From Chitinophagaceae bacterium (GTDB lineage Bacteria > Bacteroidota > Bacteroidia > Chitinophagales > UBA10324), in NCBI GenBank assembly GCA_023251195.1, contig JAHEZG010000219.1, positions 1-6,631 on the forward strand: 6,631 nucleotides of DNA, written 5' to 3'. A program made the translations under genes and the position numbers. Below, piece after piece: positions 1 through 6,437 of the stretch (position 1 is its first letter; every line of letters starts with the position of its first letter). A model generated the notes under the pieces. The model searched no databases and had not been told where the DNA came from. It saw only the letters and a program-made list of their open reading frames with translations.

Positions 1-200
1 ACAGTGCCTGAGTCGGTGTTACTTATCAGTTTGGGTTCTTTTTTTCCATAATCAAAACTGTAACCATCTAGCCCGATGTAACAGTTTTTAATGGAATCAA
101 GCAGCGCAATAATATGCGGTGTATTGTCTTGCGCTTTTAATGAAGATTGAAAAAAAACATTCAGCAGCAAGATTGAAGAAAAAATAAATACTTTTTTCAT
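1..200 (-). CDS. Secreted protein of unknown function, N-terminal part (gene runs off the window)
   Basis: Reading the minus strand from the ATG at 198-200 gives 66 codons that stay open to the window edge; the C-terminal part is missing. The N-terminus (MKKVFIFSSILLLNVFFQSS) is a clear Sec signal peptide: two lysines, a hydrophobic core, then a likely cleavage near residues 22-24 (LKAQ before DNTPH). There is no lipobox cysteine at the end of the core, so this is not an obvious lipoprotein. The visible mature part (DNTPHIIALLDSIKNCYIGL and about 20 more residues) matches no family I recognise. It lies 60 nt downstream of the decarboxylase gene, so it could be read through from it, but the AT-rich gap could also hold its own promoter. 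No Shine-Dalgarno site is visible. The reading frame and export signal are well supported; the function is unknown. Confidence 0.8.
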   Translation of the reverse strand, partial: MKKVFIFSSILLLNVFFQSSLKAQDNTPHIIALLDSIKNCYIGLDGYSFDYGKKEPKLISNTDSGT

Positions 201-260
201 GAGCAGCAATTTTTGATGACGACAAAGTATTTAATTTCTACTTTATAATTTTTTATTTTT

Positions 261-1649
261 TCAATACCCTAAAATCTTCAGCATGCTTTGCGATGTCTGC
301 TCCTTGGCAAACAACCAATCTTTCAGTACACCTTTTTTATCAAAGTTTATCAATACATGTTTTGGCGATGGTATTAAACAATGTTTTATTCCGCCATAAC
401 CACTCAGCTGATCCTGGTAAGCACCGGTGTGAAAGAAGCCGATGTACAATGGATCGCCATTGTTAATCTTTGGTAAGAAAACCTGATTCACATGCACTTC
501 AGAATTATAATAATCGTGCGAGTCGCAAGTAAGGCCTCCGAGATTTACCCGTTGATATTCGTTATCCCATTTATTAACCGGCAGCATTAAAAACCGCTGA
601 CCAATTCCCCAGGTGTCGGGTAAAGTTGTAATGAAACTACTGTCAATCATGTACCACTGTTCCGAATCGTTTTGTTGTTTCTGACTCAACACCTGATATA
701 TAGCAGCACCCGATTCACCAACAGTATAACTTCCGAATTCAGTAAAAATATTCGGCGGATCAATTTTTTCTTTCTTGCAAACATTTTTTATCTGCGTTAC
801 AATTTCACGAATCATGTATTCGTAATCGAAAGTAAAACCCAAACTGTTTCGGATTGGAAAACCACCTCCAATGTTTAACGAATCAAGAGTTGGGCAAATC
901 TTTTTCAACTGACAATAAACAGTTAAAGCCTTATTCAACTCACTCCAGTAATAAGCATCATCCTTTATTCCTGTATTGATGAAGAAGTGAAGCATCTTCA
1001 GTTTAAACTTCTTGCTGTTGTGAATCCGTTGCACATAAAATTCCAGAATCTCTTTCCATCTGATGCCTAAGCGTGAAGTGTAAAATTGAAAAGTAGGCTC
1101 TTCTTCAGCCGCAATTCTGATTCCGATATTACATTCTCCTTTAACGGTTTTCTGATAGGCTTCAATCTCCGCTTTGCTGTCTAAAACCGGAATGGTATTG
1201 AATCCTTCGTTAATGAGCTTCGCAATTTTGTTGGTATATAATTTTGTTTTATAACCATTGCAAATAATAAAAGTGCTTTTGTTAATCCATCCTTTTTTAT
1301 AAACCTTCCGAACAATATCTATGTCGTATGCAAACGATGTTTCCAGATGAATTTCACTCTTTAATGCTTCCTCCAATACATATGAAAAATGTGAACTCTT
1401 GGTGCAGTAGCAGTAAAAATATTTTCCGGGATACTTCAACTCCTTAAATACTTTGTTGAAGTTGGCCTTTGTTTTTTTTATCTGCGAAGTAATCTTGGGC
1501 AGATAGGAAAGTTTGAGCGGCGTGCCGTATTTGTCAATGAGATGCTGGAGCGAAACTCCGTTGAAGAACAGTTGATTGTCTTCGACTTTAAAACCTTCCT
1601 GAGGAAAATCAAAAGTCTGATGGATGAGGTCGTGATAGGTATTGTTCAT
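261..1649 (-). CDS. Arginine-decarboxylase-like PLP enzyme (fold type III, Orn/DAP/Arg decarboxylase 2 superfamily)
   Basis: A 462-residue cytoplasmic PLP-dependent decarboxylase of the alanine-racemase-fold group. It resembles, from memory, the roughly 460-residue proteins annotated as arginine decarboxylase in flavobacteria, which would make agmatine for polyamine synthesis. Visible landmarks: the likely Schiff-base lysine K84 in YCYCTKSSHF; HFFINTG at 221-227, matching the HFHxG strand; the phosphate-binding glycine run GGGF at 261-264; TEFGSY at 303-308 where relatives have EPGR; the catalytic-cysteine motif TCDSHD at 374-379 (C375); and GAYQ at 409-412. It is much shorter than classical SpeA (over 600 residues), so it is not the E. 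coli-type enzyme. The start is the ATG at 1647-1649, giving a normal N-terminus. The upstream gene is trmD, 132 nt away; no agmatinase gene is visible in the window. The fold and decarboxylase activity are secure. Arginine as substrate is inferred from resemblance and could instead be another basic amino acid. Confidence 0.85.
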   Translation of the reverse strand: MNNTYHDLIHQTFDFPQEGFKVEDNQLFFNGVSLQHLIDKYGTPLKLSYLPKITSQIKKTKANFNKVFKELKYPGKYFYCYCTKSSHFSYVLEEALKSEIHLETSFAYDIDIVRKVYKKGWINKSTFIICNGYKTKLYTNKIAKLINEGFNTIPVLDSKAEIEAYQKTVKGECNIGIRIAAEEEPTFQFYTSRLGIRWKEILEFYVQRIHNSKKFKLKMLHFFINTGIKDDAYYWSELNKALTVYCQLKKICPTLDSLNIGGGFPIRNSLGFTFDYEYMIREIVTQIKNVCKKEKIDPPNIFTEFGSYTVGESGAAIYQVLSQKQQNDSEQWYMIDSSFITTLPDTWGIGQRFLMLPVNKWDNEYQRVNLGGLTCDSHDYYNSEVHVNQVFLPKINNGDPLYIGFFHTGAYQDQLSGYGGIKHCLIPSPKHVLINFDKKGVLKDWLFAKEQTSQSMLKILGY

Positions 1650-1699
1650 CTCACTTTCGTGATGAAAGGGTGGTGGGTTTGGTTTATTTTACGGGTGGC

Positions 1700-1707
1700 C
1701 AAATGTA
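1700..1707 (-). promoter_or_regulatory. Candidate Bacteroidota -7 promoter element for the decarboxylase gene
   Basis: On the minus strand this octamer reads TACATTTG, an exact match to the TAnnTTTG -7 consensus of Bacteroidota sigma-ABfr promoters. It lies 50 nt upstream of the decarboxylase ATG, which would give a leader of about 45 nt. The 132-nt gap after trmD is the right place for a promoter. No good TTTG-like -33 element sits about 19 nt further upstream, where the sequence is AT-rich (CTTTATTT). The -7 match is directly seen; promoter activity is inferred. Confidence 0.4.
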
Positions 1708-1781
1708 ATAACTTTGAACAGTTGTGAAATAAAGTTTTATGGATTGAAAATATTTTTCCAGTCATCACTTTCAGAAAAAAA

Positions 1782-2471
1782 TTATTCGGGGTTTTCATTT
1801 AACAAATCAGGGCGTCGGTTTTTTGTTCGCTCCAGCGCTTGCTGGTATCTCCACTCTTCAATGTTTTTAAAATGACCCGACAATAAAATGTCAGGAACTT
1901 TCCATTCATTATAAATTTCAGGTCTGGTATATACCGGAGGGGCCTGCATGTTATCCTGAAATGAATCGAAGAGCGCCGATGTTTCATCACTTAAAACACC
2001 GGGCAATAACCGCACGATTGAATCAACTAAAACTGCAGCCGGCAATTCACCACCGCTTAAAACATAATCGCCTATTGAAATTTCGCGTGTTACAAAATGT
2101 TCGCGAACCCGCTCATCCACTCCTTTGTAGTGACCACATAAAATGGCAATGTTTTTTTTCATTGAAAGTTGATTGGCCATTTGCTGATTCAACCGGTCAC
2201 CGTCGGGTGTCATGTATATAATTTCGTCGTAGGTTCTGACAGTTTTAAGTTGTTTCAGGCAATTATCAATTGGCTCAATCAGCATCACCATTCCTGCTCC
2301 ACCGCCAAACTGATAATCGTCGGTGCTTTTATGTTTATCGGTTGTGTAGTCGCGAATGTTATGCACCTGCAATTCAACCAATTGTTTTTGTTGAGCCCGT
2401 TTTAATATAGAATGATCAAAAGGCCCTTTCAGTAAATCGGGAAGTACAGTTAAAATATCTATGTGAAGCAT
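1782..2471 (-). CDS. trmD: tRNA (guanine-37-N1)-methyltransferase TrmD
   Basis: A 229-residue SPOUT-family methyltransferase that transfers a methyl group from S-adenosylmethionine to N1 of G37, next to the anticodon, in tRNAs that have G at position 36; this prevents +1 frameshifting. Family motifs are all present: MLHIDILTVLPDLL at the N-terminus, FGGGAGMVM at 55-63, LCGHYKGVDERV at 111-122, and the knot/SAM loop EISIGDYVLSGGELPA at 130-145. R154 and D169 fall at the positions of the known catalytic pair in the E. coli and Haemophilus enzymes. The C-terminal RRPDLL is also typical, and the length is normal for the family. The start is the ATG at 2469-2471; no Shine-Dalgarno site is seen. 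It begins 35 nt after the glycosyltransferase gene, so co-transcription is likely. The usual ribosomal neighbours (rpsP, rimM, rplS) are absent on both sides. Confidence 0.97.
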   Translation of the reverse strand: MLHIDILTVLPDLLKGPFDHSILKRAQQKQLVELQVHNIRDYTTDKHKSTDDYQFGGGAGMVMLIEPIDNCLKQLKTVRTYDEIIYMTPDGDRLNQQMANQLSMKKNIAILCGHYKGVDERVREHFVTREISIGDYVLSGGELPAAVLVDSIVRLLPGVLSDETSALFDSFQDNMQAPPVYTRPEIYNEWKVPDILLSGHFKNIEEWRYQQALERTKNRRPDLLNENPE

Positions 2472-2506
2472 TAGTGAAAAATTAAATTTCTGATTGTGTA
2501 TTGATT

Positions 2507-4276
2507 TTATAAAAGTCCCATTTTCATTAATTGTTCATTCAACACATAAATTTTTTTCTGATTAATGATTGAAACCAATGTGTAATTTTTACTTATGAAT
2601 TGGCTGAGCGCCGAAAAATTTTCATGGCTTAAACCATTTTGAATTTTAAAACCGGCAAAAACCGGAAGCGCAGCATCTAAAAAAATTACCGGCTGATTTT
2701 TTTTTATGGCGTTTATGTATGCATCCAGTTTTTCGTTGTTATTATTCAGTGCGGTATAAGTTTCATAAAATGAATTGGATCCGGGCGTGCCTTGTGTTAA
2801 TTCGGTTTCAACATATATTTTATTATTCCAACCCCAGACAGCTAATTTTTCATTGGGTATTGCATACTTACTTATTTCTTTTGATACAGCACTTATTTCG
2901 AAATCACCACCGCTGCGAACAAAATCAATTCCTTTATTTCCAAAATATAAGGAAAGCAGCATGGGAGTACCCGTCATCAGAATTACTGATGCTTGAAATA
3001 ATTTTTTAAATACCGGCTTTTCATTTATAAATGAAAAAGTGTTTGCGGCCAATGAACCTGCAAAAACTAAAACCGGAATAATTAGCAAAGTTTCATAATG
3101 ATAAAAATAAGAGCCGGGCATGCATACCGAAAAATAAGCAGCCACCAAAACAAGAAGAAGGTAACCTGTTTCCTTTTTGCGTGAAACAGAAATGCGGTTT
3201 CTGTTTTTAAAAAAAACAAATGAACAAATCAGAATCAGCATAAACATAAAACCGAAAAACCACGCAGCCTCAGGTGTCTCTTTCGCAATGATAACCGGAA
3301 TAAGAAATTTTGAAAACCCACTGATGTGATAGGCAAGTCCTGATTGTGCGTAATAAAGGTTTTGAATAATGTAGTCGTTCCAAAAAAAAGTGAGCGCATT
3401 ATTTTTTATAAGGTAAAAAAGCAATAAGAGCGACGGGAAAATTCCGGCAGAAATCAATAATAAAAAATGCCGAATTATTTTTTGACTTGTAATTTCTTTG
3501 GCTGTGATTAGTTCAAATGAGAAACATAGGAATATTGAAAAGGCAATGGGAACCGCTTGCAATTTTGCAAATGGAAAAAGCCCAAGTGTGATGCCAAGTA
3601 AAAATATTTTATAGTAATTTTTTTTTACTTTCCATGAAAAGAAAAAATAAAAACAAAGGCATGTCAACAGCATTGGAATCAATTCACTTTCGTAAGAAAT
3701 AAAATCTCTTGAAAATGAATAAGAAAAAAACAAAACAAGAGGAAGAGTAACTAGTGCAGCAATTTTATGATCAAAGGATTTTTTAAATAACAGAAAGATT
3801 ATAACAACCGAAGGAATGATTGTGAAAAGCAATCCGAATAACCGGATGTTCGCATAGTTTAATCCATCACTCAAATAATACATAATGGTTAAAGGGGCAA
3901 ACAACAACGGGCCGCTGGTAAAGCCATTTACATCTTTCCAAAGCACGGCACCATTCAGCCAGGTGGCAGCATTGACTATCCATTGACTCTCATCCATGTT
4001 TTGTTCAGGCAATGCAAGTGTGGGCAAGCGTAAAATAAAAAGAGCAAGGCCAGAAAAAATCAGAAAAGCAGGTGAAGAACCGATAATTTTACCAGGTCGT
4101 GATTTTGAAAAACCGGAGATTGAAAAATTCAGGGATACAGAAAAAAATAAAAGCAGTATAAAAAGCACTCCGGTTATATTCCATGCAGTTAAATAAAAAC
4201 CCGCATCTGTTTTTATGATTTCACTGATTGATACAGCAACAGCACCCGGATAATTTATAAATGAAGTTTTCTCCAA
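2507..4276 (-). CDS. Polytopic membrane glycosyltransferase, GT-C fold, family 39 / PMT-like
   Basis: A 589-residue inner-membrane protein with about 12-13 hydrophobic segments (roughly 34-52, 69-86, 117-133, 143-165, 172-189, 198-214, 224-256 as two, 270-290, 338-356, 371-387, 395-411, 426-445), then a soluble tail of about 140 residues. Support for a GT39/ArnT/PMT-like enzyme: the acidic pair D95-E96 in QNMDESQW, in a loop just after a membrane helix, where GT-C enzymes keep the catalytic acid; SYESELIP at 194-201; the FAKLQAVP turn at 236-243; PGSYFYHYETLLIIP at 387-401, like the HYY..LLP motif of this group; and the tail motif VWGWNNKIYV at 480-489. Such enzymes transfer a sugar from a polyprenyl-phosphate carrier on the periplasmic side; donor and acceptor are not readable here. 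The start is TTG at 4274-4276: there is no ATG in the 48 nt back to the upstream stop, and the first internal Met is residue 94. It lies between the anchor-L gene and trmD. Confidence 0.85.
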   Translation of the reverse strand: MEKTSFINYPGAVAVSISEIIKTDAGFYLTAWNITGVLFILLLFFSVSLNFSISGFSKSRPGKIIGSSPAFLIFSGLALFILRLPTLALPEQNMDESQWIVNAATWLNGAVLWKDVNGFTSGPLLFAPLTIMYYLSDGLNYANIRLFGLLFTIIPSVVIIFLLFKKSFDHKIAALVTLPLVLFFSYSFSRDFISYESELIPMLLTCLCFYFFFSWKVKKNYYKIFLLGITLGLFPFAKLQAVPIAFSIFLCFSFELITAKEITSQKIIRHFLLLISAGIFPSLLLLFYLIKNNALTFFWNDYIIQNLYYAQSGLAYHISGFSKFLIPVIIAKETPEAAWFFGFMFMLILICSFVFFKNRNRISVSRKKETGYLLLVLVAAYFSVCMPGSYFYHYETLLIIPVLVFAGSLAANTFSFINEKPVFKKLFQASVILMTGTPMLLSLYFGNKGIDFVRSGGDFEISAVSKEISKYAIPNEKLAVWGWNNKIYVETELTQGTPGSNSFYETYTALNNNNEKLDAYINAIKKNQPVIFLDAALPVFAGFKIQNGLSHENFSALSQFISKNYTLVSIINQKKIYVLNEQLMKMGLL

Positions 4277-4324
4277 AATGGTAAATGATTCAGTTGCCGG
4301 TAAAAGTAAATTGGTTTTGTAAAA

Positions 4325-5704
4325 TTATTTTTCGAATAAGATAATTTCGACTCTCCGGTTTGCAGCTCTTCCTTGTTCATCAGAATTATCGGCAATCGGA
4401 TCTTCGAAATTGTATCCGGCAATTTTTAACCGCTGCCACGCCACTCCTTTTTTAATCAGGTAATCCATCACTGCATTGGCTCTGCTTTCCGATAAATTCT
4501 GATTGTATTTTTTTGAACCAACATTATCAGTGTATCCCGTAAGCTCGCACCGCATTTCTAAATTCTTTTTTAAATAATCCGCCAGGTCGTTCAAATTGTT
4601 TTTTGCGCTATCAGGTATAATTGCTGAGGCAGAAGCAAAGTTAATATTGGTTACAGCAAACCGCTCTTGTTCGGCATCGTCAAGAGAATCCTGAATGGAT
4701 TGCTCATCGCGAATTATTTTTCCGGCAAGCAGCGATTTAAAATCGAGTTTCTCACTCAGATCAGGATAATCTTTAAACTTCGGTTGGCCCGGATCTTTTA
4801 AACTGATGAACGAACCTGCCTCGAGCATTACGCCGCTATCGTAAGCCAGATCGCCAACATCGCCAATGGCAATTTTCAAATGATATTTTTTATAAGGCAC
4901 TACATAACACGATGCAGTCATTACCGCGGTTAATCCATCATATTGAATTGAGCTGACAATAATCGGATTTAGTTTTTTCTTTTTCGATTTGCTGATTTTA
5001 AAATCTGATACTTTATTTTTTTTAGAAGGCTTGCGCTTCTTCTGCACCGGAATTGATTTTTTTAGTTCAGGCTTTTTATAATAATCATTATCGATGTAGT
5101 ACTGATTGCTGAGTTTGTCGTTCAGGTTATTAATGGTAAGCGGCATGTTTACACCCGGAATGGTAGCAATATTCACCCGTTTTACTTTTTCGCCGTTTAC
5201 AATAAAAGCAAACACATCATTGTATTTTGAACCCACATATTCAGGATATTCTTCAGAGCCAAAAACATAATTGAAAACAATTTTATTATTCATCGGAATA
5301 AAATCAAATTCAATTACAATACAATCACCTGATGTTCCGTGACTGATTCGGTTCAGGTCTTTATCTCCTTTTGGTTTTTTGCGCGCCTTCGGATCGCTGA
5401 AGTAGCCTGATTTATATGGAAGTGTGTTCGGAGCAAATGCATCAAACACGCTGCCCGACGATAGTATGATGCCATCAGAAATGCCGAAAATGGTTTCTGC
5501 ACCACTGAAAAATCCATAGCCAATATGCGGACCACTAACCTTTACATTGCCTACAATTACACCTTGCTCACCAACTAATTTATTTATCAATTGCTCTGCA
5601 CTGAAAGTAGTATCAACCTGAACCTGTCCGATTGCATTTGTTGAAATAAATGCGATGCTTAAAAAATAAAAAATAATTTTCAGTGAAGAACTACCTCGGT
5701 TCAT
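4325..5704 (-). CDS. Secreted choice-of-anchor L domain protein with C-terminal OmpA-like peptidoglycan-binding domain
   Basis: A 459-residue exported protein. Residues 1-26 form a signal peptide (MNRGSSSLKIIFYFLSIAFI, then STNAIG), cleaved near AIGQ. Residues about 28-302 are a choice-of-anchor L domain, seen in ISDGIILSSGS (75-85), GDKDLNR (113-119), IEFDFIPM (131-138), FGSEEYPEYVGSKYNDVFAF (148-167), IQYDGLTAVMTA (253-264) and IAIGDVGDLAYDSGVMLEAG (278-297). Residues about 350-459 are an OmpA-like domain with TGYTDNVGS (389-397), LSESRANAV (404-412) and ANRRVEI (448-454). D393 and R408 match the pair that binds diaminopimelate in OmpA, so the C-terminus should hold the protein to peptidoglycan while the N-terminal domain reaches into the periplasm or beyond. 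A strongly basic insertion (210-247; 17 Lys/Arg of 38) interrupts the anchor-L domain. The start is the ATG at 5702-5704. The domain calls are strong; the biological role, possibly adhesion or envelope structure, is unknown. Confidence 0.9.
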   Translation of the reverse strand: MNRGSSSLKIIFYFLSIAFISTNAIGQVQVDTTFSAEQLINKLVGEQGVIVGNVKVSGPHIGYGFFSGAETIFGISDGIILSSGSVFDAFAPNTLPYKSGYFSDPKARKKPKGDKDLNRISHGTSGDCIVIEFDFIPMNNKIVFNYVFGSEEYPEYVGSKYNDVFAFIVNGEKVKRVNIATIPGVNMPLTINNLNDKLSNQYYIDNDYYKKPELKKSIPVQKKRKPSKKNKVSDFKISKSKKKKLNPIIVSSIQYDGLTAVMTASCYVVPYKKYHLKIAIGDVGDLAYDSGVMLEAGSFISLKDPGQPKFKDYPDLSEKLDFKSLLAGKIIRDEQSIQDSLDDAEQERFAVTNINFASASAIIPDSAKNNLNDLADYLKKNLEMRCELTGYTDNVGSKKYNQNLSESRANAVMDYLIKKGVAWQRLKIAGYNFEDPIADNSDEQGRAANRRVEIILFEK

Positions 5705-5709
5705 GATTA

Positions 5710-5717
5710 CAAAAATA
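5710..5717 (-). promoter_or_regulatory. Possible -7 promoter element for the anchor-L/OmpA gene
   Basis: On the minus strand this reads TATTTTTG, matching the TAnnTTTG -7 consensus of Bacteroidota, in the 120-nt gap between coaE and the anchor-L gene. It ends only 5 nt before the ATG, so a transcript from it would be nearly leaderless. No TTG-like -33 box lies at the expected distance; the nearest TTG is about 31 nt upstream. Tentative. Confidence 0.22.
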
Positions 5718-5824
5718 GACTTCAGAGGTTAATAATTTTAAATGATTGCAACCGCAAAAATCTTGATAAAACAATTTACAGAAACAGTAGCATGGTTGAA
5801 GAAACAGAAAAGCTATAAAATCAA

Positions 5825-6427
5825 TTAACGCTTATTGGCTGCTGACAAGTTTAATAGCGCTTCATGCACTTTCATTATCTGCGGAATAATTGCCTGCTTC
5901 TCATCATTCACAATTACAAAATCAGCACGCGAAATTTTTTCTTCATCGCTCATTTGATTTTTTATCCGGGCAATAATTTGTTCGCGCGATACTTTATCGC
6001 GACTGATGATCCTGTTAATTCGGATTTCTTCAGGAGCAGTAACAACAATAACTTTATCAAGTGACGATGCAATTCCTGTTTCAAACAAAATGGCTGCTTC
6101 TTTTAAACAATAGGGGGTATCAGAAATGTTTTTTTTCCATTCTCCAAATGCAGCAACCGTGGCCGGGTGAATAATTTTATTCAATTGTTCCAGCAAGTTT
6201 TTATCAGCGAAAACTTTTTCGGCAACTGCTTTACGGTTTAAACCATCCTTCGTATAAATTTCTTTTCCGAATAATGAAATGATGGCTGCCTTTACATCCG
6301 CATTTTCATTCTGCAATTTCCGCGCTTCATCATCGGCATTAAAAACCGGAACATCGAGCATCGAAAATATCCGACACACGGTTGATTTGCCGCTTCCGAT
6401 TCCTCCTGTTATTCCAACAGTCAGCAT
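5825..6427 (-). CDS. coaE: Dephospho-CoA kinase CoaE
   Basis: A 200-residue cytoplasmic P-loop kinase that phosphorylates the 3'-hydroxyl of the ribose of dephospho-CoA with ATP, the last step of coenzyme A synthesis. Motifs: VGITGGIGSGKST at 4-16 (Walker A), NADDEARKL at 30-38 with the substrate/catalytic Asp (D32), IIHP at 85-88, KEAAILFETG at 109-118 (the CoA-domain lid region), RINRIISRD at 136-144 with the ATP-side arginines, and RADFVIVND at 167-175. The length is normal for the family. The ATG at 6425-6427 places the P-loop right at the N-terminus, as expected, and is preceded by a purine-rich AAAGGA. It starts 8 nt after the yajC stop, so the two genes are almost certainly one transcript. 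The stop is followed by a 120-nt gap with no clear terminator hairpin. Confidence 0.97.
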   Translation of the reverse strand: MLTVGITGGIGSGKSTVCRIFSMLDVPVFNADDEARKLQNENADVKAAIISLFGKEIYTKDGLNRKAVAEKVFADKNLLEQLNKIIHPATVAAFGEWKKNISDTPYCLKEAAILFETGIASSLDKVIVVTAPEEIRINRIISRDKVSREQIIARIKNQMSDEEKISRADFVIVNDEKQAIIPQIMKVHEALLNLSAANKR

Positions 6428-6431
6428 TTAA

Positions 6432-6437
6432 TCCTTT
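6432..6437 (-). promoter_or_regulatory. Shine-Dalgarno-like site for coaE
   Basis: The minus strand reads AAAGGA four nucleotides before the coaE ATG, overlapping the yajC stop codon (TAA at 6436-6438). It is the only convincing Shine-Dalgarno-like sequence upstream of a start in this window and supports the chosen coaE start. Bacteroidota generally rely little on such sites, so its effect may be small. Confidence 0.4.

Noticed and set aside
223..229. TACTTTG upstream of the secreted-protein gene as a -7 promoter element
   Set aside because: It is one nucleotide short of the TAnnTTTG pattern, with no -33 element; too weak to list.
1542..1727. Plus-strand open frame across the decarboxylase start and the following gap
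   Set aside because: Most of it is antisense to the well-supported decarboxylase N-terminus, and its translation shows no family motif; it looks like a shadow frame.
1746..1760. AT-rich hairpin GAAAA-ATA-TTTTC downstream of trmD as a terminator
   Set aside because: The stem is five pairs, nearly all A-T, with no GC core and no U-run after it on the minus strand.
1652..1772. Short inverted repeat (CTTTC, 5-nt loop, GAAAG at 1655-1669) just before the decarboxylase start, and an 8-mer TCACTTTC repeated at 1652-1659 and 1765-1772
   Set aside because: A 5-bp stem is weak, and one repeated 8-mer in a gap of this size is within chance; no terminator or riboswitch shape follows.
1961..2405. Overlapping plus-strand frames opposite trmD
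   Set aside because: They are fully antisense to trmD, whose motifs and catalytic residues fix the coding strand; they resemble no known protein.
5779..5810. Repeated AGAAACAG in the coaE to anchor-L gap
   Set aside because: Two copies of an 8-mer in AT-rich DNA, not inverted and with no further copies; not enough for a repeat or operator call.
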